33,360 bases of DNA from contig CAIQPR010000067.1 in the NCBI GenBank assembly GCA_903873775.1, forward strand, positions 1 to 33,360, given 5' to 3'. The stretch's first letter is position 1; each line of letters begins with the position of its first letter. Below the pieces are notes generated by a model. That model saw only the letters and a program-made list of their open reading frames with translations, searched no databases and was not told the DNA's origin. Made by a program: the position numbers and the translations under genes. The stretch comes from an uncultured Actinomycetes bacterium. GTDB taxonomy: Bacteria > Actinomycetota > Acidimicrobiia > Acidimicrobiales > RAAP-2. Below, in pieces: positions 8,268-15,955 of this stretch.

Positions 8268-9164
8268 GTGCAAACTCCTCGCTTTGGCCGTGTCGTGACG
8301 GCCATGGTGACTCCCTTCGCCGACGACGGTTCTGTCGCCTACGACGTCGCGGCCGACGTCGCCCGTTTTCTCGTGGCCAACGGCTCCGACGGACTGGTGG
8401 TGGGCGGATCGACCGGCGAAGGCTCGGCTCTCAGCGATGACGAGAAGCTCTCGCTCTTCGCCGCCGTCGCCGAAGCAGTTTCCGTGCCGGTGATTGCCGG
8501 ATCCACCTCAGCCGATACGAATCGCTCGGTCGAGCTCACGAAGCAGGTCGCCGCCACCGGCGCTGCGGGCGTGCTCGCGACGACGCCGGCGTATGTGCGC
8601 CCGAGTCAGCGCGGTATTGCCAGTCACTTTCAGGCTGTCGCCGCCGCGACCGAGTTGCCCATCATGCTGTACGACATTCCCGCCCGCACGGGCCGCAAGA
8701 TCGCGGCCGAGACCACTATTGATGTCGTGCGCACGACGCCCAATGTCGTCGCTCTCAAGGACGCCTCGGGTGATCTGCCGGGAGCGGCGCACGTAAAGGC
8801 GGTCCTCGGCGATCGTCTCGACCTCTACAGCGGAGACGACGCGCTGTTGCTCCCGTTCCTCGCCCTCGGCGCCGTTGGCGTGGTGTCGGTGGCCTCGCAC
8901 TGGGCCGGTCCGGAATTCCTCGGCATCGTCGAAGCCTTCGAGCGGGGAGATCTCGCCACCGCCCAGGCCCTCAATGAACAACTCGCGGAAAGTTGTGCCT
9001 TTGAGGGCACCGAGAGTTACCCGAACCCCCTGCCCGCGAAGGCCGCCTTGCGCGCTCTCGGTGTGCCGGTGGGTCAGTGCCGCCTGCCCTTAGGGCCGAG
9101 TGATGACGTCCTCGACCACCACGCGTCGGACATCGTCAACGAATTGCACGCCCGTCGTGGCTAA
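8268..9164 (+). CDS. dapA: 4-hydroxy-tetrahydrodipicolinate synthase
   Basis: DapA, 298 residues, condenses pyruvate with aspartate semialdehyde, the first committed step to diaminopimelate and lysine. It has a TIM-barrel aldolase layout with GGSTGEGSAL near residues 44-53, catalytic Tyr135 in YDIPARTG and Schiff-base Lys164 in VALKDASGD. I start it at GTG 8268, which gives MQTPRFGRVVTAMVTPF and a normal length; the open frame to 7947 runs inside the ferritin-like gene. The last 8 bp overlap the RNase J start, so dapA and rnj form an operon, an arrangement also known in mycobacteria. Confidence 0.96.
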   Translation: MQTPRFGRVVTAMVTPFADDGSVAYDVAADVARFLVANGSDGLVVGGSTGEGSALSDDEKLSLFAAVAEAVSVPVIAGSTSADTNRSVELTKQVAATGAAGVLATTPAYVRPSQRGIASHFQAVAAATELPIMLYDIPARTGRKIAAETTIDVVRTTPNVVALKDASGDLPGAAHVKAVLGDRLDLYSGDDALLLPFLALGAVGVVSVASHWAGPEFLGIVEAFERGDLATAQALNEQLAESCAFEGTESYPNPLPAKAALRALGVPVGQCRLPLGPSDDVLDHHASDIVNELHARRG

Positions 9165-10818
9165 GGACTCCGTTCGTATTGTCTTCCTCGGCGGTCTCGG
9201 CGAGATCGGCCGAAACTGCATGGCCATCGAATCCGGCGGCCGCATCGTGGTCATCGACGCGGGGCTCATGTTCCCCGAGCCCAACATGTACGGCATCGAC
9301 CTGATCCTGCCGGACTTTCGTTGGTTGAAAGAGCGCGCCGACAAGGTTGACGCCATTGTGCTCACCCACGGACACGAGGACCACACCGGGGCCCTGCGCT
9401 ACCTGACGCGTGACGTGAACGTCCCGATCTACGGATCCCCCTTGACGATCGGCTTCGCGCGCCACCGCCTCGAAGAAGCGAAGCTCGCGAGCAAGTTGAC
9501 CTTCATTGAGGTGGCCGACGGCGAGCGTCGTCGCATTGGGCCCTTTGATATCGAATTCATTCCCGTGACGCACTCGGTGCCGAGCGCGCACGCTCTCGCC
9601 CTGCACACGCCGGCCGGCATCGTGGTGCATTCCGGGGACTTCAAATTGGACCTGACACCCATTGACGGTCGTCGCACCGACGTCGCTCGTCTCGCGGCCC
9701 TCGGGGACGAGGGCGTGGCGTTGTTGATGGGGGACTCCACGAACGCCGAAGAACCCGGATTCACCGCGTCGGAAGCAACCGTCGGCGGGGCGTTGCGTCG
9801 CTTGTTCCTGGAGCGTCCGGACAAGCGCATTGTCGTGGCGTGTTTTGCGAGCCATATTCACCGCGTTCAACAGATCATCAACGTCGCCGCCGAGCAGGGA
9901 CGCAAGGTCGTCTTGCTCGGCCGCTCCATGGAGACGAACGTCAAGTTGGCGCGCAAGCTAAACCTTCTCCACGCCGACCAGGCAATCTTTGAAGATTCGG
10001 CGAACATCGATCGTTACGCGCCGGGACAGATCTGCGTCATCTGCACCGGCTCACAAGGCGAGCCGCTGTCGGCACTCGCCAAACTCTCCCGCGGTGACGG
10101 ACGATTCTTGGCGGTGGGCGACAAGGACACGATCATTCTGTCGTCGCACCCCATCCCCGGCAATGAGTGGTCGGTGGGTCGCGTCATTGACGATCTACAC
10201 CGCTCGGGGGCCGAGGTGATTCACTCGGGGGTCGAACAAGTTCACGCCTCGGGTCACGCGCGCCAGGGCGAACTACGCACCCTTCTTCAGCTCGTGCGCC
10301 CGCGATCGTTCGTGCCGATCCACGGCGAATTCCGCCACATGATCCATCACGCGGAGCTCGCGGTCGGAATGGGCGTGCCGGACAATCGCGTGTGGGTCTG
10401 TGAGGACGGCGACGTACTCGAGCTCACCGAGGCCGGTATTCGTCGCGACGGCACTGTGCCCGCGGGCTTTCACTACATCGACGGGACCACCGGCGACTTG
10501 GACGAGGCTCCGCTCGAGGACCGACGCATGTTGGCCGAACACGGCGTGGTGCTCATCACCGCGGGTGTCGACAAGTCCTCCGGTCGACTCGAAGAGCGTG
10601 CTCGTGTCACCGCGCGCGGGTGGTTCGAAGGTGAACACGAACAGCAACTGATGATCGTGGTCGCCGAGGCCGTGAATACCGCGCTCATCGAAGCTCTCGA
10701 GGGCGGGGAGCGCGACGCCGGAGCACTCACGAAAGTCGTGCAACGCACGGCCGGACGCCTCATCGGTCAGAAGTTCCGTCGCCAGCCGGTGATCATGCCG
10801 GCGGTCGTTGTTCTCTAA
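9157..10818 (+). CDS. rnj: Ribonuclease J
   Basis: A 553-residue RNase J, a metallo-beta-lactamase/beta-CASP enzyme with endonuclease and 5'-3' exonuclease activity in RNA maturation and decay. It begins with VRIVFLGGLGEIGRNC, carries the zinc-binding motif HGHEDH at residues 71-76, and has HSGDFKLD, MGDSTNA and the beta-CASP stretches CFASHIHR and CTGSQGEP. The C-terminal region ends FRRQPVIMPAVVVL. GTG 9157 gives a typical length and an 8-bp overlap with dapA; ATG 9100 would lengthen the overlap without adding homology. Two RNA-decay enzymes, PNPase and RNase J, lie within 10 kb of each other here. Confidence 0.96.
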   Translation: MAKDSVRIVFLGGLGEIGRNCMAIESGGRIVVIDAGLMFPEPNMYGIDLILPDFRWLKERADKVDAIVLTHGHEDHTGALRYLTRDVNVPIYGSPLTIGFARHRLEEAKLASKLTFIEVADGERRRIGPFDIEFIPVTHSVPSAHALALHTPAGIVVHSGDFKLDLTPIDGRRTDVARLAALGDEGVALLMGDSTNAEEPGFTASEATVGGALRRLFLERPDKRIVVACFASHIHRVQQIINVAAEQGRKVVLLGRSMETNVKLARKLNLLHADQAIFEDSANIDRYAPGQICVICTGSQGEPLSALAKLSRGDGRFLAVGDKDTIILSSHPIPGNEWSVGRVIDDLHRSGAEVIHSGVEQVHASGHARQGELRTLLQLVRPRSFVPIHGEFRHMIHHAELAVGMGVPDNRVWVCEDGDVLELTEAGIRRDGTVPAGFHYIDGTTGDLDEAPLEDRRMLAEHGVVLITAGVDKSSGRLEERARVTARGWFEGEHEQQLMIVVAEAVNTALIEALEGGERDAGALTKVVQRTAGRLIGQKFRRQPVIMPAVVVL

Positions 10819-10888
10819 GGAATTCTCCGCTTCTTGCCCCGTGTCGCGTCGTCGTGGTCGCGTCACAGAAAATTCGCTGACGGGACCC

Positions 10889-10917
10889 TTGGTGAATGAG
10901 AAGTTCTCCTGTAGCGT
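10889..10917 (+). promoter_or_regulatory. Putative sigma-70-type promoter of the repeat-protein gene
   Basis: TTGGTG (10889-10894), a 17-nt spacer and TAGCGT (10912-10917) form a plausible promoter. It would give a leader of about 23 nt that is purine-rich before the ATG at 10947. The rest of the 128-bp gap after rnj shows no clear terminator. Confidence 0.45.
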
Positions 10918-10946
10918 CGCCCTCAGAGTAGAAAGAACGGACGGAC

Positions 10947-13832
10947 ATGCGACTTCACGCTTCTAATTGGCGACACATTGTTCGGTCGGGTGCCGTGACG
11001 ACGATGCTGTTCGTATCGATGGTCACGATGACCACGGACGCCGGGGCCACCTCGTCGGGCTGGTCAGCTCCCGTCACCATCTCTGGCGCCAGCACGACAC
11101 CCGTGCCCACCCCACTCGGTCTCACGAACGTGGCCTGTGTTTCTGCGGGGAATTGCGTAGCGATCGGCACGACAAGCCAATCGACGTCGAATGGATCTTC
11201 CGAGATTGGCGTCAGTGCGACGGAGGTGAACGGCACGTGGTCGAGTGCCACCCAAATTCCGGGCGTTTCCGATTCGACAAATGCGAGTCTCAGCTTCAAC
11301 TCGCTCACGTGCCCGTCGCTGACGTCCTGTGTCGTTGTGTGGGACTTACTGAATTACAACACCAACGTTGATCGGTATTACATTTCTCAAGACGTCGCCG
11401 GAACGTGGAGCTCCGCGATCGCCATCCCCGGTCTCGTGAGTTTGAGTCCCGCGAGCAGTGGACAGATTGAACAAGTGGCGTGTCCCTCACCCGGCAATTG
11501 TGTGGTCGGCGGGACTTTTACCAAGACGACAACCTTGTCCGAACCCTTTGTGGTGAGCGAGGTCAATGGTGCGTGGGGCACCTCCGCACAAGTTCCCGGA
11601 ACGACCGCGTTGAATCACGCCGGCAGCCAGACGAGTCCCTCGGGTGGAACCGTCGACGACATCTGGTGCGCCGATGCCTCCACGTGCGTTGTGCTCGGAT
11701 CTGTTGTTGACGCCTTCGGGAATCCGCGCGTGTACGCCTCGACCGAAACGGCGGGTGTGTGGTCCAACGCGGTCAACATTGGACCCGCCCTCGCCAAGAG
11801 CGCGGCCAGTGATGACTGGGTCAACGTCGACGGACTGTCCTGTGTTGCCGCCGCCTACTGCAGCGTGGTTGGCCAGTTCGGTAAGGCCTCGTCGCAAAAT
11901 GGCACCACTTTTGTGGCCACCGACGCCAATGGCACATGGTCGGCACCGACGACGGTCCCCGGGGCGGACTCCTTCTCCTCCTACGGCTCATTGCCGGACG
12001 TCCTGACGTGCACCGGCGTGGGCGACTGCGTGATTGGCGGAGATTTCACCACGGGGAGCAACGGGCCGGACCACCTCTACGTGGCCACGGAAACCAACGG
12101 GAGCTGGGCGAGCGCGACCCGCGTTCTGTGGACCCCCAGCGTTGGAACTGCGACGTCGTCTGACTTCACGTCCATCGTGTGTCAGGGTGACGTGACGCAC
12201 TGCGATGCCATTGGTGGCTTCCAAGATGCCAATGGTGACAGCGGAACTTTTGTGGCAAGTGTGACCGGCGCCACGTGGAGCACCGCTACTGAAATCAACG
12301 CCCCGGGCCAAACGAAAAATAGCTACGTGGGATTCCCACAAACGCTTATCTGCGTGAGCCTTGGCAACTGCACTGCGGTGGCGATCCCCGATATTTTGAA
12401 CAACGGCAGCCCGGCGAGCGGAGTGGTGTCATTCGCTGAGGTCTCGGGCGTGTGGTCGTCGTCGACCTCAAGGACGTTGGTTGGTCCGGGTACGGAGCTG
12501 CCGCTCGGCTTCCTCGAGTATCTGCAGTGTCCCTCGCAAGGCAATTGCAGTGCGGTCGGTATTTACCAAGGCGTGAGCGGACTTCTGTCCTTTGGCGTCT
12601 TGGCCGACGCCGAGGTCAATGGAACCTGGGGGGCGGACCAAGTTCTCGCGTCTCCCGCGGGTGTGGGTTTTGTGGTAGCTACGTCGCTGACGTGCGCCAG
12701 TGCGGGTAATTGTCTCGTCGCGGCCCTGGGCGCGAGCGATAACACTGGCGGCGCGTTGCCGGTTGTGGCTCAGCAGGTCAATGGTGTGTGGGGATCGAGC
12801 GAGATCCTGCCCAACTTCTCGTCACTCGGCGCGACCGAAGGCGACATCACCGACGTTTCGTGCCTCGACGCCGATAACTGTGTCGTGACGGGTGTGGCCG
12901 GAGACTTGGGCGGGACGGGTTCCTCGACCGTCACGTACCGAACATATGTCGAATTATTGACGAATGGCGCGTGGGGTTCACCCACGTTCATTAGCGGGAC
13001 GTCAACGACGATGAGCACGCAGAGCGTGACGAAATTGTCCAGTGAAATTGGAGCATCAAGTCTGTGGTGCGCAACGATTGCAACCTGCGAACTTGCGACC
13101 ACCGTGACGACCGCCAAGGGACACACCGTGCCCGCGGTCGCCACAGAGACTGGTGGCACGTGGAGTTCCGCGACGCCAGTAGCGGTCCCGGCCGGCACGC
13201 CCGCAACGGCAACCTTTTCGCCGGCTGCCCTCGACTGCACGACGACCTCGAACTGTGTGGATGTTGGCGAAGAGTCGATGAATGGTGGCAAGAGTGCGGC
13301 GGTGTTCTCGTTGAGCGAGGTCAATGCTGTGTGGACGACACGTCAAGTTGGGAACGCTCTTGGGGGGAACATGGGTGCCATTGCTATTCAAAACCTCAGT
13401 TGCCCCAGTCTTGCGACGTGCACCCTCTCGGGATACGCCACAGTGGGTACCAAGAACGTCGACACGGGTTTTCTCGCGACGTCGACGAAAGGCGTGTTTT
13501 CGTCGTTGACGAAGATTCCGCATCTTCCGTCGACTGCGACGACGTCCATTGTGACCGATGTGTCCTGTTGGTCCGTGGGGAATTGCGCGGCCACCGGCGC
13601 GTGGAAGACGTCTCACGGCGAAGTCGCAGACGTGCAGGTTGAGTCGCACGGTGTCTGGGCGGCACCCACAACCGTCTCGCCACTGGCCGGCAGCACGAAT
13701 GCGTCGTCGGGTCTCTACGGCGTGGCGTGCGCCACCACGGGGCACTGCACGGCTGTCGGCATTTCGTTTGGGACGTCGACGAATCCGACGTCTCTGGGAT
13801 CGTCGTCCAATATTTTTGCAATCACTGACTGA
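10947..13832 (+). CDS. Large secreted Cys-pair repeat protein, probably beta-propeller
   Basis: A 961-residue protein with a Sec-type signal peptide (basic start, hydrophobic core about residues 15-30, Ala-rich cleavage region near 32-36). The rest is 16 repeats of about 55-65 residues. Each has a hydrophobic strand leading into C-x5-C (x6 once, CQGDVTHC), usually followed by a short hydrophobic/Gly stretch, and then a strand of the type ATEVNGTWSSATQIPG. There is no LPXTG motif, no C-terminal membrane anchor and no recognisable catalytic domain. Ser, Thr, Gly and Asn are abundant and Lys is rare. Similar CVAVG-type repeats occur in secreted actinobacterial proteins of unknown function. By eye its codons are less G+C-biased than the neighbours'. 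It sits in the rnj-ftsK interval and could be an extracellular binding or surface protein. Confidence 0.85.
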   Translation: MRLHASNWRHIVRSGAVTTMLFVSMVTMTTDAGATSSGWSAPVTISGASTTPVPTPLGLTNVACVSAGNCVAIGTTSQSTSNGSSEIGVSATEVNGTWSSATQIPGVSDSTNASLSFNSLTCPSLTSCVVVWDLLNYNTNVDRYYISQDVAGTWSSAIAIPGLVSLSPASSGQIEQVACPSPGNCVVGGTFTKTTTLSEPFVVSEVNGAWGTSAQVPGTTALNHAGSQTSPSGGTVDDIWCADASTCVVLGSVVDAFGNPRVYASTETAGVWSNAVNIGPALAKSAASDDWVNVDGLSCVAAAYCSVVGQFGKASSQNGTTFVATDANGTWSAPTTVPGADSFSSYGSLPDVLTCTGVGDCVIGGDFTTGSNGPDHLYVATETNGSWASATRVLWTPSVGTATSSDFTSIVCQGDVTHCDAIGGFQDANGDSGTFVASVTGATWSTATEINAPGQTKNSYVGFPQTLICVSLGNCTAVAIPDILNNGSPASGVVSFAEVSGVWSSSTSRTLVGPGTELPLGFLEYLQCPSQGNCSAVGIYQGVSGLLSFGVLADAEVNGTWGADQVLASPAGVGFVVATSLTCASAGNCLVAALGASDNTGGALPVVAQQVNGVWGSSEILPNFSSLGATEGDITDVSCLDADNCVVTGVAGDLGGTGSSTVTYRTYVELLTNGAWGSPTFISGTSTTMSTQSVTKLSSEIGASSLWCATIATCELATTVTTAKGHTVPAVATETGGTWSSATPVAVPAGTPATATFSPAALDCTTTSNCVDVGEESMNGGKSAAVFSLSEVNAVWTTRQVGNALGGNMGAIAIQNLSCPSLATCTLSGYATVGTKNVDTGFLATSTKGVFSSLTKIPHLPSTATTSIVTDVSCWSVGNCAATGAWKTSHGEVADVQVESHGVWAAPTTVSPLAGSTNASSGLYGVACATTGHCTAVGISFGTSTNPTSLGSSSNIFAITD
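11055..13832 (+). repeat. 16-unit protein repeat with C-x5-C pairs
   Basis: The array opens with an unpaired Trp strand (GWSAPVTISG, from residue 38) before the first Cys pair (C64/C70). It closes with a Cys pair (CATTGHC) that lacks a Trp strand. Thus 16 Cys pairs and 16 Trp strands are present, but offset by half a unit. The similarity is at protein level; I saw no long exact DNA repeat. Confidence 0.8.
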
Positions 13833-13858
13833 CAACTCCCGTCAACTGGGCGTACGCT
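13829..13858 (+). promoter_or_regulatory. Canonical promoter of the 133-residue gene
   Basis: CTGACA (13829-13834), an 18-nt spacer and TACGCT (13853-13858) match a sigma-70-type promoter well. Start would be near 13865, giving a leader of about 25 nt. The -35 overlaps the end of the repeat-protein gene. Confidence 0.55.
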
Positions 13859-13877
13859 CACACAAGGAACGTGAACC

Positions 13878-13883
13878 AAGGAG
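13878..13883 (+). promoter_or_regulatory. Strong Shine-Dalgarno sequence AAGGAG
   Basis: AAGGAG stands 6 nt before GTG 13890 and fixes that start. It is the best ribosome-binding site in the window, where many genes have none. Confidence 0.8.
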
Positions 13884-13889
13884 CGTCGC

Positions 13890-14291
13890 GTGGCCGAGGG
13901 ATCGAAAGAATGTCCGTGGGCGTTAACGACACCGCCGGGATCCTCCTCGTTCACGATCTACCGCGACCTTGACGCGGAGCCGGCGCAACTGGTCTGCCAG
14001 GTCGGTTCGACCAAACTGACCTACCTCGCGCGAGTCATTGATGATCTGCACGCGTGGCTCGTGACGCAGGGAACTTGGGTGGAACTCGGGGCATCGGACG
14101 AAAAGAAAGAACCCGCTCCGGGGACGGTCGAAGCCTGGGCGCGCGACGAGCACAACCCGATTGGCGGTTGGTACGGACTGCGCAAGGGGTACCGAGGTCG
14201 AGTGGGCATGTACATCCCTCCGCTCATGGAGCACCTCGGACTCGCGGAAGTCACCCACGAGCCGCGCAACAACAAGATGCGAGCGATTTAG
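13890..14291 (+). CDS. Small conserved protein of unknown function
   Basis: A 133-residue soluble protein without signal peptide or membrane segment. It looks like a conserved uncharacterised family seen in many bacteria, with the blocks ALTTPPGSSSFTIYRD, LVCQVGSTKLTYLARVIDDL, GTVEAWARDEHNPIGGWYGL and a C-terminus IPPLMEHLGLAEVTHEPRNN. I know of no function and assign none. The GTG start is fixed by AAGGAG six bases upstream, and a good -35/-10 promoter lies before it. Its TAG stop overlaps the TAA of the convergent GNAT gene in the four bases TTAG (14288-14291). Confidence 0.85.
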   Translation: MAEGSKECPWALTTPPGSSSFTIYRDLDAEPAQLVCQVGSTKLTYLARVIDDLHAWLVTQGTWVELGASDEKKEPAPGTVEAWARDEHNPIGGWYGLRKGYRGRVGMYIPPLMEHLGLAEVTHEPRNNKMRAI

Positions 14292-15100
14292 CTCTCTGAG
14301 GTTGTTGTCAGCGGTCCGCGCTGGGCCGACCACTGCGATTCGGTGTCGCTGAATCCCACGCTGCGGTAGAGGTCGATGGCGAAGTACCCCGGGTCGGCGA
14401 CCATCACCAGTGTCGAGGCTCCCATGTGGTCAAACCCGTAGCGACTCACGTGATGCACCAGCGTCGCGGCGAGCCCATGGCGTCGTGCCGCGGGGTCCGT
14501 GTGGACATTTTGGAAGCGCGCGAGACCGTCGGGCGCGCGAAAGAGACCCATCTGGCAGAGAAGCTCGCCGTCGACGAATGCGCCGAACCATTGACCTCGA
14601 CCATTTTCGACCAAGCGTCGGTGGGTGTCGCGACGACGCGTCGCGAAGGTGCGATAGGCGTTTGGTTCGTGCTCTTCCACGTTCGAACGGCAGTCGAGAT
14701 CGACACTGCGCTCCCAGTCGTCGTCGCTCGACAACGCGCGACACACCGCCGCGTCCGCGACGCGCGGCGGTGCGTGCACGGACGTCGCGGTCATCACCGT
14801 CATGGCGTCGACGGGGACGCCGAAGGTAGAAAAGTCCGCGAGGGCTTCGCCGAGGTCGCCGGTCGCGTCCACGCCGATCGTGACGTGCTCGGCGTCGGGA
14901 AATTCGGCGTGGAAGGTCTCGAGCCAGTGGGGCGCCGAGCCGGGGACGGGCGCATCGTCTAACAGGATGAAGTTGCCACCCCAGAACGTGGGGTTGTGGG
15001 GGCTGCACACGACGCGGTAGTCCGCGCGCGGCGTCACGGTGCTTCCGCCGTAAGTGAGGAGCGCGATGTCGGTGGCGTAGCCGAGTGACCGGGTGCTCAT
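14288..15100 (-). CDS. GNAT-family N-acetyltransferase
   Basis: A 270-residue protein whose C-terminal half is a GNAT domain. The acetyl-CoA loop is ARRHGLAATLVHHV (R/Q-x-x-G-x-A as RRHGLA), followed by ADPGYFAIDLYRSVGFSDTES, the usual last strand-helix of the fold. The N-terminal half (TYGGSTVTPRADYRVV, NPTFWGGNFILLDD) may be a second, degenerate GNAT-like unit. I chose ATG 15100 because TACCGT ends exactly 6 nt upstream; the open frame extends to 15160. The acceptor is unknown. It ends in a 4-bp interlock with the convergent 133-residue gene. Confidence 0.82.
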   Translation of the reverse strand: MSTRSLGYATDIALLTYGGSTVTPRADYRVVCSPHNPTFWGGNFILLDDAPVPGSAPHWLETFHAEFPDAEHVTIGVDATGDLGEALADFSTFGVPVDAMTVMTATSVHAPPRVADAAVCRALSSDDDWERSVDLDCRSNVEEHEPNAYRTFATRRRDTHRRLVENGRGQWFGAFVDGELLCQMGLFRAPDGLARFQNVHTDPAARRHGLAATLVHHVSRYGFDHMGASTLVMVADPGYFAIDLYRSVGFSDTESQWSAQRGPLTTTSES

Positions 15101-15106
15101 TGCACC

Positions 15107-15112
15107 ACGGTA
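15107..15112 (-). promoter_or_regulatory. Putative -10 element (TACCGT) of leaderless GNAT gene
   Basis: On the minus strand TACCGT ends exactly 6 nt before the ATG at 15100. There is no Shine-Dalgarno sequence. It lies in the 22-bp gap after the siderophore-interacting gene. Confidence 0.5.
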
Positions 15113-15122
15113 GCGAGAGTGG

Positions 15123-15896
15123 TCAGTCCTTGGTGGGCTCGCCGTGGTCCGCGTTGTCACGGCCGGCGCGCCAGAAGGCCTTCAACGAAATCTGTTCGGG
15201 CGCAAGTCCCCGGTCCACGAGCGCGCTCTGTGCGGCCCGGACCACGGAGAATTCTCCGAAGAGGTAAGCGTGTCCTTCGTCGGGCGGGAAATCAAAGGCC
15301 GCGAGAGCACTCAGGATCCCGGCCGGGTCGCCCGCGACGCGATCTCCGCGGTCAATGAAGATGCCGGTGGGAGTGATCGCCTCGTCGAGCACCGGGGTTA
15401 CGGCATCGGCGGGATCGGGGAGTTCCACCACGAAGACGGCCCGGCCCGGAGGGTCAATGGACTCGGCCATGCGGTAGAAGGCGCCGAGCGCGACGGTGCC
15501 GCCGACGAAGAGGTGCCAGTCCGCCATCTCGTCGAGGAAGATCTTCCCGCGAGGGCCAATCACATCCACGCTGTCACCAACGGCCGCGTCGCGAGCCCAC
15601 TGGGCCCCGGGGCCCTCGTGGGTCGTGGCGATCCACAAGGTGAGTTCTTGGGCCACGGGATCCACGGAGCGCACCGAATACCGACGCCGACGTGCGTGAC
15701 CGTCGTGCTCGCCGACGTAGATCATGATGTCCTGTCCCGGAGCTCCGGCGAGCTTCACCGCGTCGGGGTGGGAGAGGGTCACCGAGCGCAACGTGGGGGA
15801 AATCGTGTCCGTCGCCACCACGGTCGCGACAGCGCTGGTGGCGCCAATACGGGCCGCGAAATCAACCGACGAGGCGAGGGGTGTGGGGGAGGACAT
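15123..15896 (-). CDS. Siderophore-interacting flavoprotein (ferric-siderophore reductase-like)
   Basis: A 257-residue protein of the siderophore-interacting family (ViuB/YqjH type), FAD enzymes that reduce ferric siderophores in the cytoplasm. The FAD-binding motif is RRRYSVRS (R-x-Y-S), with GPRGKIFLDEMADWHLFVGG in the middle region. The closing sequence KAFWRAGRDNADHGEPTK is the family's hallmark C-terminus. ATG 15896 has TAGGAT exactly 6 nt upstream, in a 59-bp gap shared with divergent ftsK. No siderophore synthesis or uptake gene is seen nearby, so it stands alone. Confidence 0.9.
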   Translation of the reverse strand: MSSPTPLASSVDFAARIGATSAVATVVATDTISPTLRSVTLSHPDAVKLAGAPGQDIMIYVGEHDGHARRRRYSVRSVDPVAQELTLWIATTHEGPGAQWARDAAVGDSVDVIGPRGKIFLDEMADWHLFVGGTVALGAFYRMAESIDPPGRAVFVVELPDPADAVTPVLDEAITPTGIFIDRGDRVAGDPAGILSALAAFDFPPDEGHAYLFGEFSVVRAAQSALVDRGLAPEQISLKAFWRAGRDNADHGEPTKD

Positions 15897-15902
15897 GGCG
15901 AA

Positions 15903-15908
15903 ATCCTA
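15903..15908 (-). promoter_or_regulatory. Putative -10 element (TAGGAT) of leaderless siderophore-interacting gene
   Basis: Minus-strand TAGGAT ends exactly 6 nt before ATG 15896, so the transcript would start on the start codon. Confidence 0.55.
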
Positions 15909-15941
15909 GGGGAAGTACCCGTCAAGCGAACTCCCGTTCGG

Positions 15942-15947
15942 TAAGTT
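15942..15947 (+). promoter_or_regulatory. Possible -10 element (TAAGTT) of ftsK
   Basis: TAAGTT ends 8 nt before the ftsK GTG (15956). The overlapping GGAG (15948-15951) may instead serve as a ribosome-binding site if transcription starts further upstream. Confidence 0.35.
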
Positions 15948-15955
15948 GGAGTGTC

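Noticed and set aside
9100..9156. Earlier ATG start for RNase J
   Set aside because: Adds 19 low-complexity residues inside dapA; the family's N-terminus aligns with the GTG at 9157.
10819..10888. Possible terminator or small RNA after rnj
   Set aside because: Only short imperfect inverted repeats and no T-tract; not enough to call.
10947..13832. Possible CRISPR-like or tandem DNA repeat
   Set aside because: The repetition is at protein level with diverged DNA and varying spacing; there are no identical direct repeats.
14410..14962. Plus-strand frames opposite the GNAT gene
   Set aside because: Shadow frames without start signals or recognisable domains; the minus-strand GNAT domain explains the region.
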